A stretch of 64,000 bases of DNA from NCBI GenBank assembly GCA_040388785.1, contig JAZKBD010000001.1, positions 1 through 64,000 of the forward strand. Reading direction: 5' to 3'. This document shows, piece after piece, positions 63,284 to 64,000 of this stretch; position 1 is the stretch's first letter, and every line of letters begins with the position of its first letter. A program made the position numbers and the translations under genes. Source of the DNA: 66-474 sp040388785 (GTDB lineage Bacteria; Pseudomonadota; Gammaproteobacteria; Xanthomonadales; Rhodanobacteraceae). The notes under the pieces were generated by a model. That model ran no database searches and was not told the DNA's origin. It saw only the letters and a program-made list of their open reading frames with translations.

Positions 63284-63579
63284 TGTTAAATGATCACTCT
63301 TCAATACCGAATTTGGCTGGAAGTGCGTCACAAATCTTCGAGAAACTTTCGGGCCGAATTCGCGGGCAGGCCGGGTCCGTTGCGCGGCGTTTCCAGCAAT
63401 GCACGCACCTCCTCCTGCACGACTTCCTTCTGCTCCGGAAACGCCTGCACGAAGCGTGCCTCTATAATTCGGCGCTCTCCTTTCCCATTGTTCGTGTTGC
63501 GGAACACGCAGCCCAAGTCGCTGTCTGCATTGATCGGCATCCTCCCGCAGCCCGTCGAGTGATCGCTTCCGGATAACGC

Positions 63580-64000
63580 ATGAGAATTCTCAAACGACTG
63601 CTGCTGGTCTGTCTCGCCGGCCTGCTCTGCCTTGTGCTTCTCGGCGTGATCGCGGGCGGCGTGGCCTGGTGGCTGCTGGAGCCGCGCGTACCTTCGGTGG
63701 CGTCGCTGAAGGACGTGCAGATGCAGCTGCCGCTGCGCATCCTGAGTTCCGATGGCCAGCTGATCGCGGAGTACGGCGAGATGCGCCGCAACCCGGTGCA
63801 GATCGCAAACGTGCCCGACAACCTCAAGCACGCGGTGCTGGCGGCCGAAGACGCCGACTTCTACCACCATTCCGGCATCGACGTGGTGTCCACCTTTCGT
63901 GCGGCGATGGAGGTCGCGTTGCACCACGGCCAGAAGGTGCAGGGCGGATCGACCATCACCCAGCAGGTCGCGCGCAATTTCTTCCTGAGTCCGCAGAAAA
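63580..64000 (+). CDS. mrcA: Penicillin-binding protein 1A (5' part)
   Basis: The first 140 codons; the gene runs off the window. N-terminal anchor helix (LLVCLAGLLCLVLLGVIAGGVAWWLL) then the glycosyltransferase GT51 domain with AVLAAEDADFYHHSGIDVVSTFRAA (catalytic Glu of EDxxFxxHxG) and QGGSTITQQVARNFFL. Polymerises peptidoglycan; the transpeptidase lies outside the window. Divergence from pilM-Q is conserved in gammaproteobacteria. Confidence 0.95.
   Translation, partial: MRILKRLLLVCLAGLLCLVLLGVIAGGVAWWLLEPRVPSVASLKDVQMQLPLRILSSDGQLIAEYGEMRRNPVQIANVPDNLKHAVLAAEDADFYHHSGIDVVSTFRAAMEVALHHGQKVQGGSTITQQVARNFFLSPQK

Noticed and set aside
63328..63470. Small minus-strand frame ending PGLPANSARKFLEDL before mrcA
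   Set aside because: Start codon unclear, codon use only weakly gene-like, no known homologue, and the TATAAT of mrcA lies within it.

Overview
The window (64 kb, high GC, dense gene packing with many 4-nt start/stop overlaps) looks like the chromosome of a gammaproteobacterium of the Xanthomonadales/Lysobacterales, most likely near Rhodanobacteraceae. This rests on the glyA-nrdR-ribD / ribE-ribB-ribH-nusB order, a short H-NS of the Xanthomonas type, pilMNOPQ next to mrcA, LpxO and BatABD-like genes, and several families of palindromic repeats typical of xanthomonads. No rRNA, tRNA, CRISPR array, prophage or intact insertion sequence was seen. Four runs of ten N (10172, 14333, 19970, 29417) fall inside genes and appear to be scaffold placeholders, not biology.

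Layout. 1-7.4 kb (minus): a GNAT fragment, nusB, ribH, a RibBX-type ribB, ribE with an FMN riboswitch and Shine-Dalgarno-masking hairpin, a Gfo/Idh/MocA oxidoreductase, ribD, nrdR and glyA. 7.5-21 kb: housekeeping genes (DUF817 protein, ettA, a WYL-like small protein, Tat-exported metallo-hydrolase, MFS transporter, rimI with a candidate holD, pssA, proS, hns, a ThrE-type exporter, NfeD and the SPFH protein QmcA).

21.1-37.7 kb (minus) is the most unusual part: one transcription unit with a membrane-fusion protein, a single MacB/LolD-type ATPase, a small exported protein, four consecutive pairs of FtsX/MacB-type permeases (eight permeases), then a sigma-54-type response regulator and a histidine kinase with almost no periplasmic domain. 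A near-perfect -24/-12 sigma-54 promoter and a perfect inverted repeat lie upstream of the first gene, suggesting a self-contained, autoregulated efflux or envelope-stress module. Palindromic repeats separate the permease pairs.

37.9-50.2 kb: EamA transporter, LpxO-like hydroxylase, a GAF-GAF-GGDEF-EAL cyclic-di-GMP protein with its own sigma-54-like promoter, a low-confidence AT-richer patch with a small secreted protein, a second complete ABC exporter (fusion protein, ATPase, two permeases), a fumarylacetoacetase-family hydrolase, mscL and a macro-domain protein. 50.3-57.6 kb (minus): MoxR ATPase, DUF58, DUF4381, BatA, BatB/BatC fusion and BatD. 57.7-63.2 kb (minus): pilM-pilN-pilO-pilP-pilQ for the type IV pilus, ending in a strong terminator. 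The window ends in the start of divergent mrcA (PBP1A).
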